Positions 11,419 through 18,463 of a stretch of DNA of 52,959 nucleotides are shown here, one piece after another. The DNA is from a virus: positions 1 to 52,959 of the IMG/VR virus record IMGVR_UViG_3300026130_000007; one strand, written 5' to 3'. The stretch's first letter is position 1. Each line of letters starts with the position of its first letter. Made by a program: the position numbers and the translations under genes. Under the pieces are notes generated by a model, which ran no database searches, had not been told where the DNA came from, and saw only the letters and a program-made list of their open reading frames with translations.

Positions 11419-12228
11419 TCAAAATAAAGTTGGACCTACGTCTTGCCAGTCTCGGACTAGATCCATGACTCTTTGCCTATTATATAGGTTTATGCTTTTG
11501 TTGTCAAGCAACTTTTCAAAGTAGTCAGGAATACCCGCAACTAATTGTAGGTTCTCATGTTTGCGTCTCTTGATCTGTTTAATCTCTGAGAACGCTTCAT
11601 GTATGGGCGCCTTTTGGGATGGTTTATTGAAAAAGTCCCAGTCGTGTTGCATCATCCAATCAGCAACTTCAGGTTCAAGATATGGTGCGATTAATTTCAT
11701 ACCATACTCTTCTGCTAGTTGCCTTTGCTGTAGAACACCCGCTGGATTCTCTGCCCCGAAGTAGTCTGTGCGGAACTTATCGAAAAGCTCTTTAGTGTGT
11801 TTGAAATGAATGTTAGCACGTTTAGAAACACCGTACCAACCATCAGCCGCTACACCAGACAATACTACTTTCTGTTCAATCTTTGGATACACATACAAGA
11901 ATGGAAATGTGCATTCAACTTGGGTCTTCTTCTTACAACCGTACCTATTTATAAGAGTAAAGAAGTCATCGGCTATATTATCTACGGGTACATTAACGCC
12001 AACGAAGTCCCAACCAAAATGCTCTGCAACGTCTTTAGCACCTAGACTATCACTAGTCTGTTTACCGTTAACGTACATGCTATACCCAGTAACTTTCTTA
12101 CCGAGTCTATGTGCGGCTAGCGCACACGTGATACTATCTGTTCCTGCCGATAAAAGAACGGCAACCTCATCAATACCTTGAGATTGCCTTTCTACAATAT
12201 CGACAATGATATCGTCAATATTTTTCAT
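11419..12228 (-). CDS. Asparagine synthetase-like ATP-dependent ligase (no glutaminase domain)
   Basis: A 269-residue stand-alone homologue of the synthetase (C-terminal) domain of AsnB-type enzymes. The PP-loop for ATP pyrophosphatase chemistry is LSAGTDS (residues 26-32). The AsnB-like VLSGVAADGWYG (122-133, compare LSGEGADEVFGG) and APYLEPEVADWM (181-192, compare PFLD...) follow, then a KAPIHEAF stretch. Proteins of this family adenylate a carboxylate and form an amide. The N-terminal Ntn glutaminase domain of AsnB is missing, so the amine donor would be free ammonia or another amine. It starts on the gp46 stop (TAATG), and its stop lies within the ribosome-binding region of the DNA methyltransferase. 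In this context its substrate may be a carboxylated base, but free aspartate or another acid cannot be excluded. Confidence 0.82.
   Translation of the reverse strand: MKNIDDIIVDIVERQSQGIDEVAVLLSAGTDSITCALAAHRLGKKVTGYSMYVNGKQTSDSLGAKDVAEHFGWDFVGVNVPVDNIADDFFTLINRYGCKKKTQVECTFPFLYVYPKIEQKVVLSGVAADGWYGVSKRANIHFKHTKELFDKFRTDYFGAENPAGVLQQRQLAEEYGMKLIAPYLEPEVADWMMQHDWDFFNKPSQKAPIHEAFSEIKQIKRRKHENLQLVAGIPDYFEKLLDNKSINLYNRQRVMDLVRDWQDVGPTLF
11479..11507 (-). promoter_or_regulatory. Perfect-consensus sigma70 promoter driving the DNA methyltransferase
   Basis: TTGACA (11507-11502), exactly 17 bases, TATAAT (11484-11479) on the minus strand. It lies within the last codons of the ligase gene and about 70 bases before the methyltransferase start. 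Both boxes match the consensus fully, so strong early expression of the methyltransferase and the CmoA-like gene is expected. Confidence 0.75.
11946..11953 (-). promoter_or_regulatory. Possible internal late promoter in the ligase gene
   Basis: An exact TATAAATA on the minus strand, but inside coding sequence (the LINRYG region of the ligase). It could give late expression of the methyltransferase and CmoA-like gene, or be chance. Confidence 0.25.
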
Positions 12229-13937
12229 TATGCTGCCATTCTACTAAAGTTCTTCACTTTCTCAAATCTTACTACATGATCAAACTTCTCATACAATTGA
12301 TCACCTTTATGACTAATTATAAAGATGTTTGAGTCTGCTGTCAACTCATTTATGATCTTAAGAAATTCATCAGTACCAGAGGTGTCTAATGAAGAATCCA
12401 TAATCTCATCCATAATGAGTAGGTTAGTCGATACTGAGTTTCTTAGTTTACTAACGGCTCGCCACGTGAATAGTAGGGCAAGGTCAATACGTAGCTTCTC
12501 GCCTTCGGAGAAAGAAGCATAAGAAAACACATCACGAAAACGGCTCTTAATAGTCTCATTGAAGTTTTCATCCAATTCAAATTGCACAAAGAAGTCCATA
12601 GCGGCTAGGTACTTGTTAATGAGTTTGTTCATAACAGGTACGTACTGCTTAATGATTCGAGTCTTGATACCACCATCTTTCAACATAGATGATACAATAC
12701 CCAAAGTCTCTTTATCTTCAAACAACTGATTTTGCTTGTTATGATAAGTTACTAGATCATCTTCAAGTTTAGCAATAGAAGTAGTATCGATAGCTTCTAC
12801 CTGCTGTTCTGCATTTGTCAACTCTTCTTTGATTGCTTTGCAAGTATTCATTGCAATCTTGTAGTTTGCGTTATGCTCAGACATTTCTAGGTTCTTAGCT
12901 GAGATTGTAGATTCAACACCATCAATCTCTTCTAGTCGAGTCTCTACACTATTAAATCGATCTTGCAATTGTTCTCTTGCTGATTCGACTTCTGAGATTT
13001 TGGTTGTGGTTCCTTCGATCTCTTGTGTTTTGAACTCATGTTCGATACCTTGTCTACAGGTTGGACAATCATCGTGTTCCCTATAGAATTCGATATCTTT
13101 TCGTAGTTTCGATAGTTTATTGGAAAGTTGACCATCAATTTTCTGTAGCTCCTGTAGCTTCTTCTTCATAGAAGCTTTGTCAGATACGCTCTGGGTTAGT
13201 TCTGTAACTTCATCCATTAGCGTCTGTACAGCTTCCTGCTCTGCTTCAATAATACTTATCTGTTCCTTGAGTTTAGCTTTAAGCTTGGCTACTTCACCCT
13301 CTCGCAACTGACGAATAGATTCGTTATGCTCTTTAGCGCTATCAATCTTATTCTCAAGTAAATCGATCTGGTACTTGATTTCTTGAATCTCTTCTTTATT
13401 ACTAGATACACGCTCTTTCAATAGTGTATTCATCACAGTAAAGATTTGAATATCAAGTAGGTCTTCGATTACTTCACGGCGATCTTTTGCGCTCAACTGC
13501 ATGAACGGTACAAACGTACTAGAACCAAGAACAACTACTTGACCAAAGGACTTGTAGTTCATCTTCAAGATGTTTTCTTCTAGATATGCTTGATAGTCAC
13601 GTACTGCGGCATCTTGATTGACTAGTTCACCATTGCACCAAATCTCAAAGATGTTGGGTTTGATACCACGCTTAATGTTGTACTTCTTCTTACCAATCTC
13701 AAAGTCTAACTCTACTCGCAAGTCTTTCTTGTTGATAGAGTTTAGCAACTGTGGCTTCTTAATGTTACGAAACGCTTTACCGTACAATGCAAAAGCAATG
13801 GCGTCAAGCATAGTAGACTTGCCTGCACCATTGTCACCAACGATAAGCGTAGACTTGTTACGATCTAGCTCAATCGTAGTCCACGCATTACCAGTTGAAA
13901 GAATGTTCTTAAAGCGTACTTCTTTGAATAGAATCAT
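12228..13937 (-). CDS. 46: Recombination endonuclease subunit gp46 (Rad50/SbcC-like)
   Basis: A 569-residue SMC-type ATPase homologous to T4 gp46, which with gp47 resects DNA ends for recombination-dependent replication and helps degrade host DNA. Walker A is IVGDNGAGKSTMLDAIAFAL (residues 32-51). Two long coiled-coil arms flank the zinc-hook motif CPTCRQG (near residue 290). The ABC signature is FSEGEKLRIDLAL and Walker B is LLIMDEIMDSSLD near the C-terminus, followed by the D-loop and a switch His in FIISHKGDQ. It overlaps the gp47 stop (ATGA) and its own stop overlaps the ligase start (TAATG). Confidence 0.97.
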   Translation of the reverse strand: MILFKEVRFKNILSTGNAWTTIELDRNKSTLIVGDNGAGKSTMLDAIAFALYGKAFRNIKKPQLLNSINKKDLRVELDFEIGKKKYNIKRGIKPNIFEIWCNGELVNQDAAVRDYQAYLEENILKMNYKSFGQVVVLGSSTFVPFMQLSAKDRREVIEDLLDIQIFTVMNTLLKERVSSNKEEIQEIKYQIDLLENKIDSAKEHNESIRQLREGEVAKLKAKLKEQISIIEAEQEAVQTLMDEVTELTQSVSDKASMKKKLQELQKIDGQLSNKLSKLRKDIEFYREHDDCPTCRQGIEHEFKTQEIEGTTTKISEVESAREQLQDRFNSVETRLEEIDGVESTISAKNLEMSEHNANYKIAMNTCKAIKEELTNAEQQVEAIDTTSIAKLEDDLVTYHNKQNQLFEDKETLGIVSSMLKDGGIKTRIIKQYVPVMNKLINKYLAAMDFFVQFELDENFNETIKSRFRDVFSYASFSEGEKLRIDLALLFTWRAVSKLRNSVSTNLLIMDEIMDSSLDTSGTDEFLKIINELTADSNIFIISHKGDQLYEKFDHVVRFEKVKNFSRMAA

Positions 13938-15001
13938 AGGCTCATTGCCTCTTGATATAGCTCATTCAAGAACTTCTGAATCTTCACTTTATCACCCTTA
14001 ATCTCTAAGTTATCAACGTATTGACGCAAGATGGTCATAGTGTCTTGCGCCTCATCGATAAGCTCATCTTCATTAATTACGTCAAGATTTTGATGATCCT
14101 CAACAACTTTGATATCAGCAGGTGCCGCTTTCTGCAAGCGGTCTAAGAATAGATCAAAGATGTAAGGATTCTCTTTCTTGCTTACTATAACTTTAATGAA
14201 AGTATTTGTCAATGGAGAAGTGTCAAGATTTGCAACATCTTCAATAGTCATATCAGCATCATCATACGTGATCTTGTGGAACAAACGTAGAGGATTGCGT
14301 ACATATGTCATTTTACGTGTTGATGTGTCAAACACACTAAAGCCACGCTTCTGGTCATAGTCAGACCACGTTAGCTCATATTGGGCACCTAGATATGTAA
14401 TGTTACCATGTGAAGATGGTTGATGAAAGTGACCAGAGTACACTGCATCGAACTTAGAGAACACATTACGGTCCATACCGTGATCGCAGATATGACCCTT
14501 GTCCATTTCATAACCAACAATCTCGAAGTGACCCATTAGAATCTGCGCTTTAGTCTCAGCCATAGCTTTCATAGAGGCATCGTGATTCTCAGCACAAATC
14601 CACGGAGCAAGCATAATCTTACAGCCGTCCATGTCTAGCTCTACTGGTTCTTCCCAGAATAGATGTAGATTATCATAGCTTGAGTTGCCATACAGTTGAC
14701 GTAGACTGTTTACGTCATTAGTATTCTTGAAGTAAGTGTCGTGGTTACCTGCGATCATGTATAGCTGAATACCCTCTTCAGCGCACACTCGCATAAACTG
14801 CTCTTCAAGATTCTTTGCTGTTACAAAGTTAATGTACTTGCGTCTATCTGTAACATCGCCTAAGTGAAAGATCGTCTTGATATCGTTTTCACGTAAGTAT
14901 GGAAAGAACACCTCACGATAGAACTGGTGTTGGTGCTCTGCAATAGCCGCATTGTCATTACGTGCTCCAAAATGTGTATCGTTTAATATAGCTATACGCA
15001 T
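13934..15001 (-). CDS. 47: Recombination endonuclease subunit gp47 (Mre11/SbcD-like)
   Basis: A 355-residue calcineurin-like metallophosphoesterase, the nuclease partner of gp46. Metal-binding motifs are in the canonical order: ILNDTHFGARND (D-x-H, residues 4-15), HLGDVTDRRKY (GD, near 46-56), AGNHDTYF (GNH, near 99-106), ILMGHFEIVG and VYSGHFHQPS (GHxH). The C-terminal 100 residues form the capping/dimerisation part. The order 47 then 46, with a 4-base overlap, is that of T4. ATGAGG lies 7 bases upstream of the start as ribosome-binding site. Confidence 0.97.
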   Translation of the reverse strand: MRIAILNDTHFGARNDNAAIAEHQHQFYREVFFPYLRENDIKTIFHLGDVTDRRKYINFVTAKNLEEQFMRVCAEEGIQLYMIAGNHDTYFKNTNDVNSLRQLYGNSSYDNLHLFWEEPVELDMDGCKIMLAPWICAENHDASMKAMAETKAQILMGHFEIVGYEMDKGHICDHGMDRNVFSKFDAVYSGHFHQPSSHGNITYLGAQYELTWSDYDQKRGFSVFDTSTRKMTYVRNPLRLFHKITYDDADMTIEDVANLDTSPLTNTFIKVIVSKKENPYIFDLFLDRLQKAAPADIKVVEDHQNLDVINEDELIDEAQDTMTILRQYVDNLEIKGDKVKIQKFLNELYQEAMSL

Positions 15002-15014
15002 ATATTCCTCATAA

Positions 15015-15854
15015 TTAACTTGGTAATGAATCGATGTAGCGCTTAGCTTCTGATTTACTAAACAGACCTACACGTACCATTCTCTCAATTAGTGGTATTG
15101 CATCTTGCTTAGATACAGGTACCAATTCGCCTACATTGTAACAGTAATTTGCTACTGTGTCAACCAATTCTTGCTCTGTCATAACTCCATCCTTTCCAAC
15201 ACGAAATGCTGGGTCGATTCCATTAGCATAGAACTTTTTGTACAAGTGCTTACTAATACCAGTAGCTTCTTTGAAATCATTCCAACCTAGATATGTTTCG
15301 CCATTGTACTCTATTCTTAATGCAGTCTTTTCTTTAGACTTTTGTGCACCGCTCTTAGAACGTTCTCTTTGTTCTTTTAGATACTGGTCGTAGTTTTCTT
15401 TGCGCTTAGCGTTTAGATCGTTCATTCGCTCAGACTGCGCTTCTCTACGCTCTACTGCATCTTCCCACTGTTTATAAACACCCTCAGTTACTTTAGTTAT
15501 CCACTCAGGGTTTTGTTTAGAAGGGTGATTCTCTTTTAAAAAGTTAGACCAAGCAATTCTAAATGCATTGTACTGTCTAGAGTTTAGTGGTTCAGTTTTA
15601 CCGTGAACAATTCTATGTAATGCCCATTGCATCTTATAGTAATCATTACCTTCTGTGAACTTAACTAACAGTCTATGTGCTATGTAATGCTCTCTTGCTG
15701 TTAGATTGACTAGATTCTCAGGGTCGTCTGAGCCACCAAGACTTCTAGGAAGAATATGGTGACTCTCGCAGTAGCATTCATTTTTGTCTAGTTGATCAAC
15801 CTTGCGCTTATTGATTAGCTTATCGTAGATTCTTTTGTATTTGTTATCTATCAT
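15015..15854 (-). CDS. HNH homing-type endonuclease
   Basis: A 279-residue HNH nuclease of the free-standing homing type common in T4-like phages. The N-terminus (YKRIYDKLINKRK) and the HNH core SHHILPRSLGGSDDPENLVN followed by LTAREHYIAHRLL (together residues 31-64) are typical; the His pair and downstream Asn and His are the nuclease residues. A basic middle region (about 110-170) and a C-terminal part with a possible NUMOD-like DNA-binding helix (LGWNDFKEATGISKHLYKKF) follow. I prefer the ATG at 15854 (GTGGGG ribosome-binding site) to the GTG at 15866. It lies between gp55 and gp47 and has its own late promoter (15888-15895), as homing endonuclease genes of T4 often do. Its target is probably in a neighbouring gene of related phages that lack it. 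Confidence 0.9.
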   Translation of the reverse strand: MIDNKYKRIYDKLINKRKVDQLDKNECYCESHHILPRSLGGSDDPENLVNLTAREHYIAHRLLVKFTEGNDYYKMQWALHRIVHGKTEPLNSRQYNAFRIAWSNFLKENHPSKQNPEWITKVTEGVYKQWEDAVERREAQSERMNDLNAKRKENYDQYLKEQRERSKSGAQKSKEKTALRIEYNGETYLGWNDFKEATGISKHLYKKFYANGIDPAFRVGKDGVMTEQELVDTVANYCYNVGELVPVSKQDAIPLIERMVRVGLFSKSEAKRYIDSLPS

Positions 15855-15887
15855 TACGTACCCCACGTTACTCGGTGTCTGTAATGA

Positions 15888-15895
15888 TATTTATA
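15888..15895 (-). promoter_or_regulatory. Late promoter (TATAAATA) for the HNH endonuclease gene
   Basis: An exact TATAAATA on the minus strand in the 35-base gap between gp55 and the HNH gene, 34 bases before the preferred start. Confidence 0.7.
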
Positions 15896-15900
15896 CAAAA

Positions 15901-16479
15901 CTATTCCTCGGGAGGCGGGTTTTCCTCAACTATTTCATCATCATCCATGAACTTCTCTAGTCCACGTTTAGTCTTACTCTGTTGCTTCTTCTTAGACTCC
16001 ATACGCTTTTCATATGTAGCAACAAAGTCATTCATATAGTCATTGTCTAAATCGATATAGTTAGGATCACCCACATCATTGTCACCATCACGCTCTACAG
16101 CGGTATCGTGAATGACTGAGTTTTCGATAACCTTATGTCGAATATACAGTTGTTTCTTCTCTTTGTCAATACGTCTTAAGAATGCATACCAGATGATCTG
16201 TGTGAAGTATGCAAACGGATTACTAGACTTAGTTGGATCAAAGTTGCCTAGTGCTTGTACAGCATTTTCTAGACCATCGCTGATCATTTCGTCTTTATAC
16301 GTGTAACCCGAAAAGTTAGGCTTAGTAGCTAGTCTAGTAGCAATCTGATAAAGACATTCGCCAATGTAGTTAGGAATACGTGGCTCTGGCTTGCCTTCGG
16401 CAATCGCTGTCGCACACTGATTCTTATACTCAACAATAGCTGCTAAGAATTCTGGATTGTTAACATAATTTCTGGACAT
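15901..16479 (-). CDS. 55: Late sigma factor gp55
   Basis: A 192-residue homologue of T4 gp55, the small sigma-like factor that directs host RNA polymerase to TATAAATA late promoters, with the gp45 clamp as activator. The conserved core is NFSGYTYKDEMISDGLENAV (near residues 55-74) followed by GNFDPTKSSNPFAYFTQIIW and AFLRRIDKEKKQLYIRHK, corresponding to sigma regions 2.1-2.4. T4 gp55 ends with a clamp-binding SLDFLYEAND; here GLEKFMDDDE near residue 175 is the closest match, followed by an extra Glu/Pro tail ending PPPEE. The start is ATG 16479 (GAGG, 5 bases); an ATG one codon upstream is equally possible. Many late-type promoters in this window are its presumed targets. Confidence 0.93.
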   Translation of the reverse strand: MSRNYVNNPEFLAAIVEYKNQCATAIAEGKPEPRIPNYIGECLYQIATRLATKPNFSGYTYKDEMISDGLENAVQALGNFDPTKSSNPFAYFTQIIWYAFLRRIDKEKKQLYIRHKVIENSVIHDTAVERDGDNDVGDPNYIDLDNDYMNDFVATYEKRMESKKKQQSKTKRGLEKFMDDDEIVEENPPPEE

Positions 16480-16504
16480 CATCACCTCATATAATTTTTT
16501 ACAT

Positions 16505-16534
16505 AATATAGCAGATGTAGTGGTGGGTTGTCAA
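16505..16534 (-). promoter_or_regulatory. sigma70-type promoter for gp55
   Basis: TTGACA (16534-16529), 18-base spacer, TATATT (16510-16505) on the minus strand, 26 bases before the gp55 start, in the 143-base intergenic region. It would give early or middle expression of the late sigma factor. Confidence 0.62.
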
Positions 16535-16568
16535 GGGCGTCTTTTTTGATTATTTTTATAAGATACCC

Positions 16569-16597
16569 TTGACAGGTATTGGTAGGCTCTGTATAAT
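16569..16597 (+). promoter_or_regulatory. Perfect-consensus sigma70 promoter on the plus strand (antisense direction)
   Basis: TTGACA (16569-16574), exactly 17 bases, TATAAT (16592-16597) on the plus strand. It is the only strong promoter facing right in the window and points into the 3' end of the Sm-like gene and uvsW, both transcribed the other way. No plausible plus-strand gene follows. It is back-to-back with the gp55 promoter. A short palindrome GGCTT/AAGCC lies right at the predicted start. Confidence 0.62.
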
Positions 16598-16622
16598 GGC
16601 TTCTAAGCCCTATAAGATAACT

Positions 16623-16994
16623 TTAATGCTTTGTAGATAGATATGCTTCTTCTAATGATGAAAGTATCTCTTCGACTTCGGAATCATTGTATTCTTTCTG
16701 AGGTGCTTCGTCAAGACCTTCACTGTTGTCGAATTGATGCATTCGCTCAAGAAACGATTCATAGTAGTTGATTGCTTTATCATTAGCAATATTTATGTAG
16801 TGAGAATCGGAACGATAAAAGACGGCAGTCTTTTCAGTAGAGAGCATCATCCATGTCTTAGCATACAATCCATCTTTAGGATCGAATCCAAACTCTACTG
16901 GGTTCACTAGCACTACAAAGTCTTCACCCGTATCTTGTAAAACACCAACAACGTCTTGGCCTGTTTTGAGCTTTACATTTAGGTACTCTGCCAT
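16623..16994 (-). CDS. Small Sm-like beta-barrel protein, second copy (hypothetical)
   Basis: A 123-residue protein related in pattern to the gene at 512-793: residues 3-17 read EYLNVKLKTGQDVVG, followed by alternating strands (EDFVVLVNPVEFGF, YAKTWMMLST, TAVFYRSDSHYINI) and a helical, acidic C-terminal tail. This is compatible with an Sm/Lsm-like small barrel, but the family assignment is from pattern only and the function is unknown. The start chosen is ATG 16994 with AAGGAG 6 bases upstream; a GTG at 17009 is less likely. It follows uvsW closely. A plus-strand consensus promoter at 16569-16597 points into its 3' end, so antisense control is conceivable. Confidence 0.75.
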   Translation of the reverse strand: MAEYLNVKLKTGQDVVGVLQDTGEDFVVLVNPVEFGFDPKDGLYAKTWMMLSTEKTAVFYRSDSHYINIANDKAINYYESFLERMHQFDNSEGLDEAPQKEYNDSEVEEILSSLEEAYLSTKH

Positions 16995-17005
16995 TGTTTG
17001 CTCCT

Positions 17006-18457
17006 TCACTTCATGTCAATATTATATATACGAAACTCAAAACCCTCATTGCTGTAAATCTTTACACGCTCTTTGAAGTGCCTTACAGCGAAGTTTTCTT
17101 TTGCTTTCCACTGTAGATCGTCTACAATATCATACAGTGTTGCTTTCTCTTTACCGTTTCCTTTACGTAGTACACGACCAATTGATTGCAGATTTCTTAT
17201 CTTAGATTTAGAAGGGGAAGCAAAGATAACATTGTCAAGGCGCTTAATATTGACACCAGTAGAAAAAGTGCCATAACTGGCAAGTATAATGTTATCACTA
17301 CTGGACTCAGCAATGTGCCTAACCGCTTCCCTATCTTCTGCGTTAACACCACCATGAATGAAGTGTACGGCTTTTTCATCATGCTCAAGCATAGGCGCCA
17401 GAATACGACCGTGTTTGTCAACAAATTGAAATAGTATGAGTGTATTCCCTTTGAGTGACCAAGCCAAGTTTCTAATGAACTTGTTTCTTGCTTCGTTTTG
17501 TACAATCCAATTAATCTCTTCTTGATACGACTTATTTTTATTTATCTTTCTAATTTCAGGGCTATATTGAAGAACAAGTGCCTTGATATCGAATGTAGCA
17601 AGTGTCTTCTCTTCAATAAGTTTCTTAGTCTCAGTAACTTGAAATACTGGACCAAACAGACCTTCTAGTACTAGTTTATGTGTCTGTGATTCGTCTAGTG
17701 TACCAGTGAAGCCATAACGATACTTAACGTGAGGAGTCTTCTCCATAACTTTAGTCAGAGACTTAGCTTTGAACAAGTGCGCTTCGTCACCAATCACAAC
17801 GTCAAACTTTTCGTACCACTGCTTAGGCAGCTTGTAGATAGACTGCCATGTTGTTATTGTGTAGTCAGCATCTACATTCTTATCTACGCCACCCATGATT
17901 CTGTGAATATCAAGTGGACGCTTTTTGTTGTAGTCGAGAAAGTCTGTAGCCATCTGTGATACGAGTGAAGTAGTTGGTACTACAACTAGAACTTTTCGAC
18001 CTTGCTCTACGTGATAACGTGCCGTTAAGTAAATGATGTATGACTTACCAGATGCAGTTGGTGATAGAAAAAGACCACGATTCATGCGTAGTGCATGTGC
18101 TACAGCATTATTTTGATAGTCACGTGGATCAAATGCACAGTCAAACTCTTTAGCTAGATTGTAACCTGCATTAGCGTCAAACTCTTCTGGTATAGCTAAG
18201 CGTGGATCAACTTCTACTTCGTAGTCACGGGCTTTACAAAACTTTAGTACGTACTGATACAGACCAGCGTAAACAAGACCAGTCATTGAATTGAATAGTC
18301 GAACTTTACCATCCCACATACGATTCTTGTATGCGGGCATGAACTTGTAGCCAGGCACGAAAAACTCAAAGTATTCGCTAAGCGCCATTTTGATTGAAGG
18401 CTCAGCGTGAATACGTATGTTGATTTCGTCTACCTTTTCAATACGCACTAGTTCCAT
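17006..18457 (-). CDS. uvsW: UvsW helicase
   Basis: A 483-residue SF2 helicase homologous to T4 UvsW, which unwinds R-loops and branched recombination intermediates and helps the switch from origin-dependent to recombination-dependent replication. The N-terminal ~110 residues form the UvsW DNA-binding module (AEPSIKMALSEYFEFFVPG, NRMWDGKVRLFN). Motif Q/I: RDYQNNAV and LSPTASGKSYIIYL (Walker A). Motif II: VVIGDEAHLFK (DEAH). Motif III: YGFTGTL. Motif IV-VI: GNTLILFQFVDKHG, ASYGTFSTGVNIKRL and LQSIGRVLRKGNGK. Length is close to T4 UvsW. It follows uvsY directly, so recombination functions form one transcript. Confidence 0.96.
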   Translation of the reverse strand: MELVRIEKVDEINIRIHAEPSIKMALSEYFEFFVPGYKFMPAYKNRMWDGKVRLFNSMTGLVYAGLYQYVLKFCKARDYEVEVDPRLAIPEEFDANAGYNLAKEFDCAFDPRDYQNNAVAHALRMNRGLFLSPTASGKSYIIYLTARYHVEQGRKVLVVVPTTSLVSQMATDFLDYNKKRPLDIHRIMGGVDKNVDADYTITTWQSIYKLPKQWYEKFDVVIGDEAHLFKAKSLTKVMEKTPHVKYRYGFTGTLDESQTHKLVLEGLFGPVFQVTETKKLIEEKTLATFDIKALVLQYSPEIRKINKNKSYQEEINWIVQNEARNKFIRNLAWSLKGNTLILFQFVDKHGRILAPMLEHDEKAVHFIHGGVNAEDREAVRHIAESSSDNIILASYGTFSTGVNIKRLDNVIFASPSKSKIRNLQSIGRVLRKGNGKEKATLYDIVDDLQWKAKENFAVRHFKERVKIYSNEGFEFRIYNIDMK

Positions 18458-18463
18458 AAAATA

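Noticed and set aside
16604-16790. A plus-strand protein gene behind the consensus promoter at 16569-16597
   Set aside because: The first ATG frame closes after two codons and the next gives only a short, biased peptide opposite the Sm-like gene, so an RNA product is the only sensible reading.
17530-17560. GATAAATA-like late promoter inside uvsW
   Set aside because: It is internal to coding sequence, does not precede a gene start at a suitable distance and is not an exact match.
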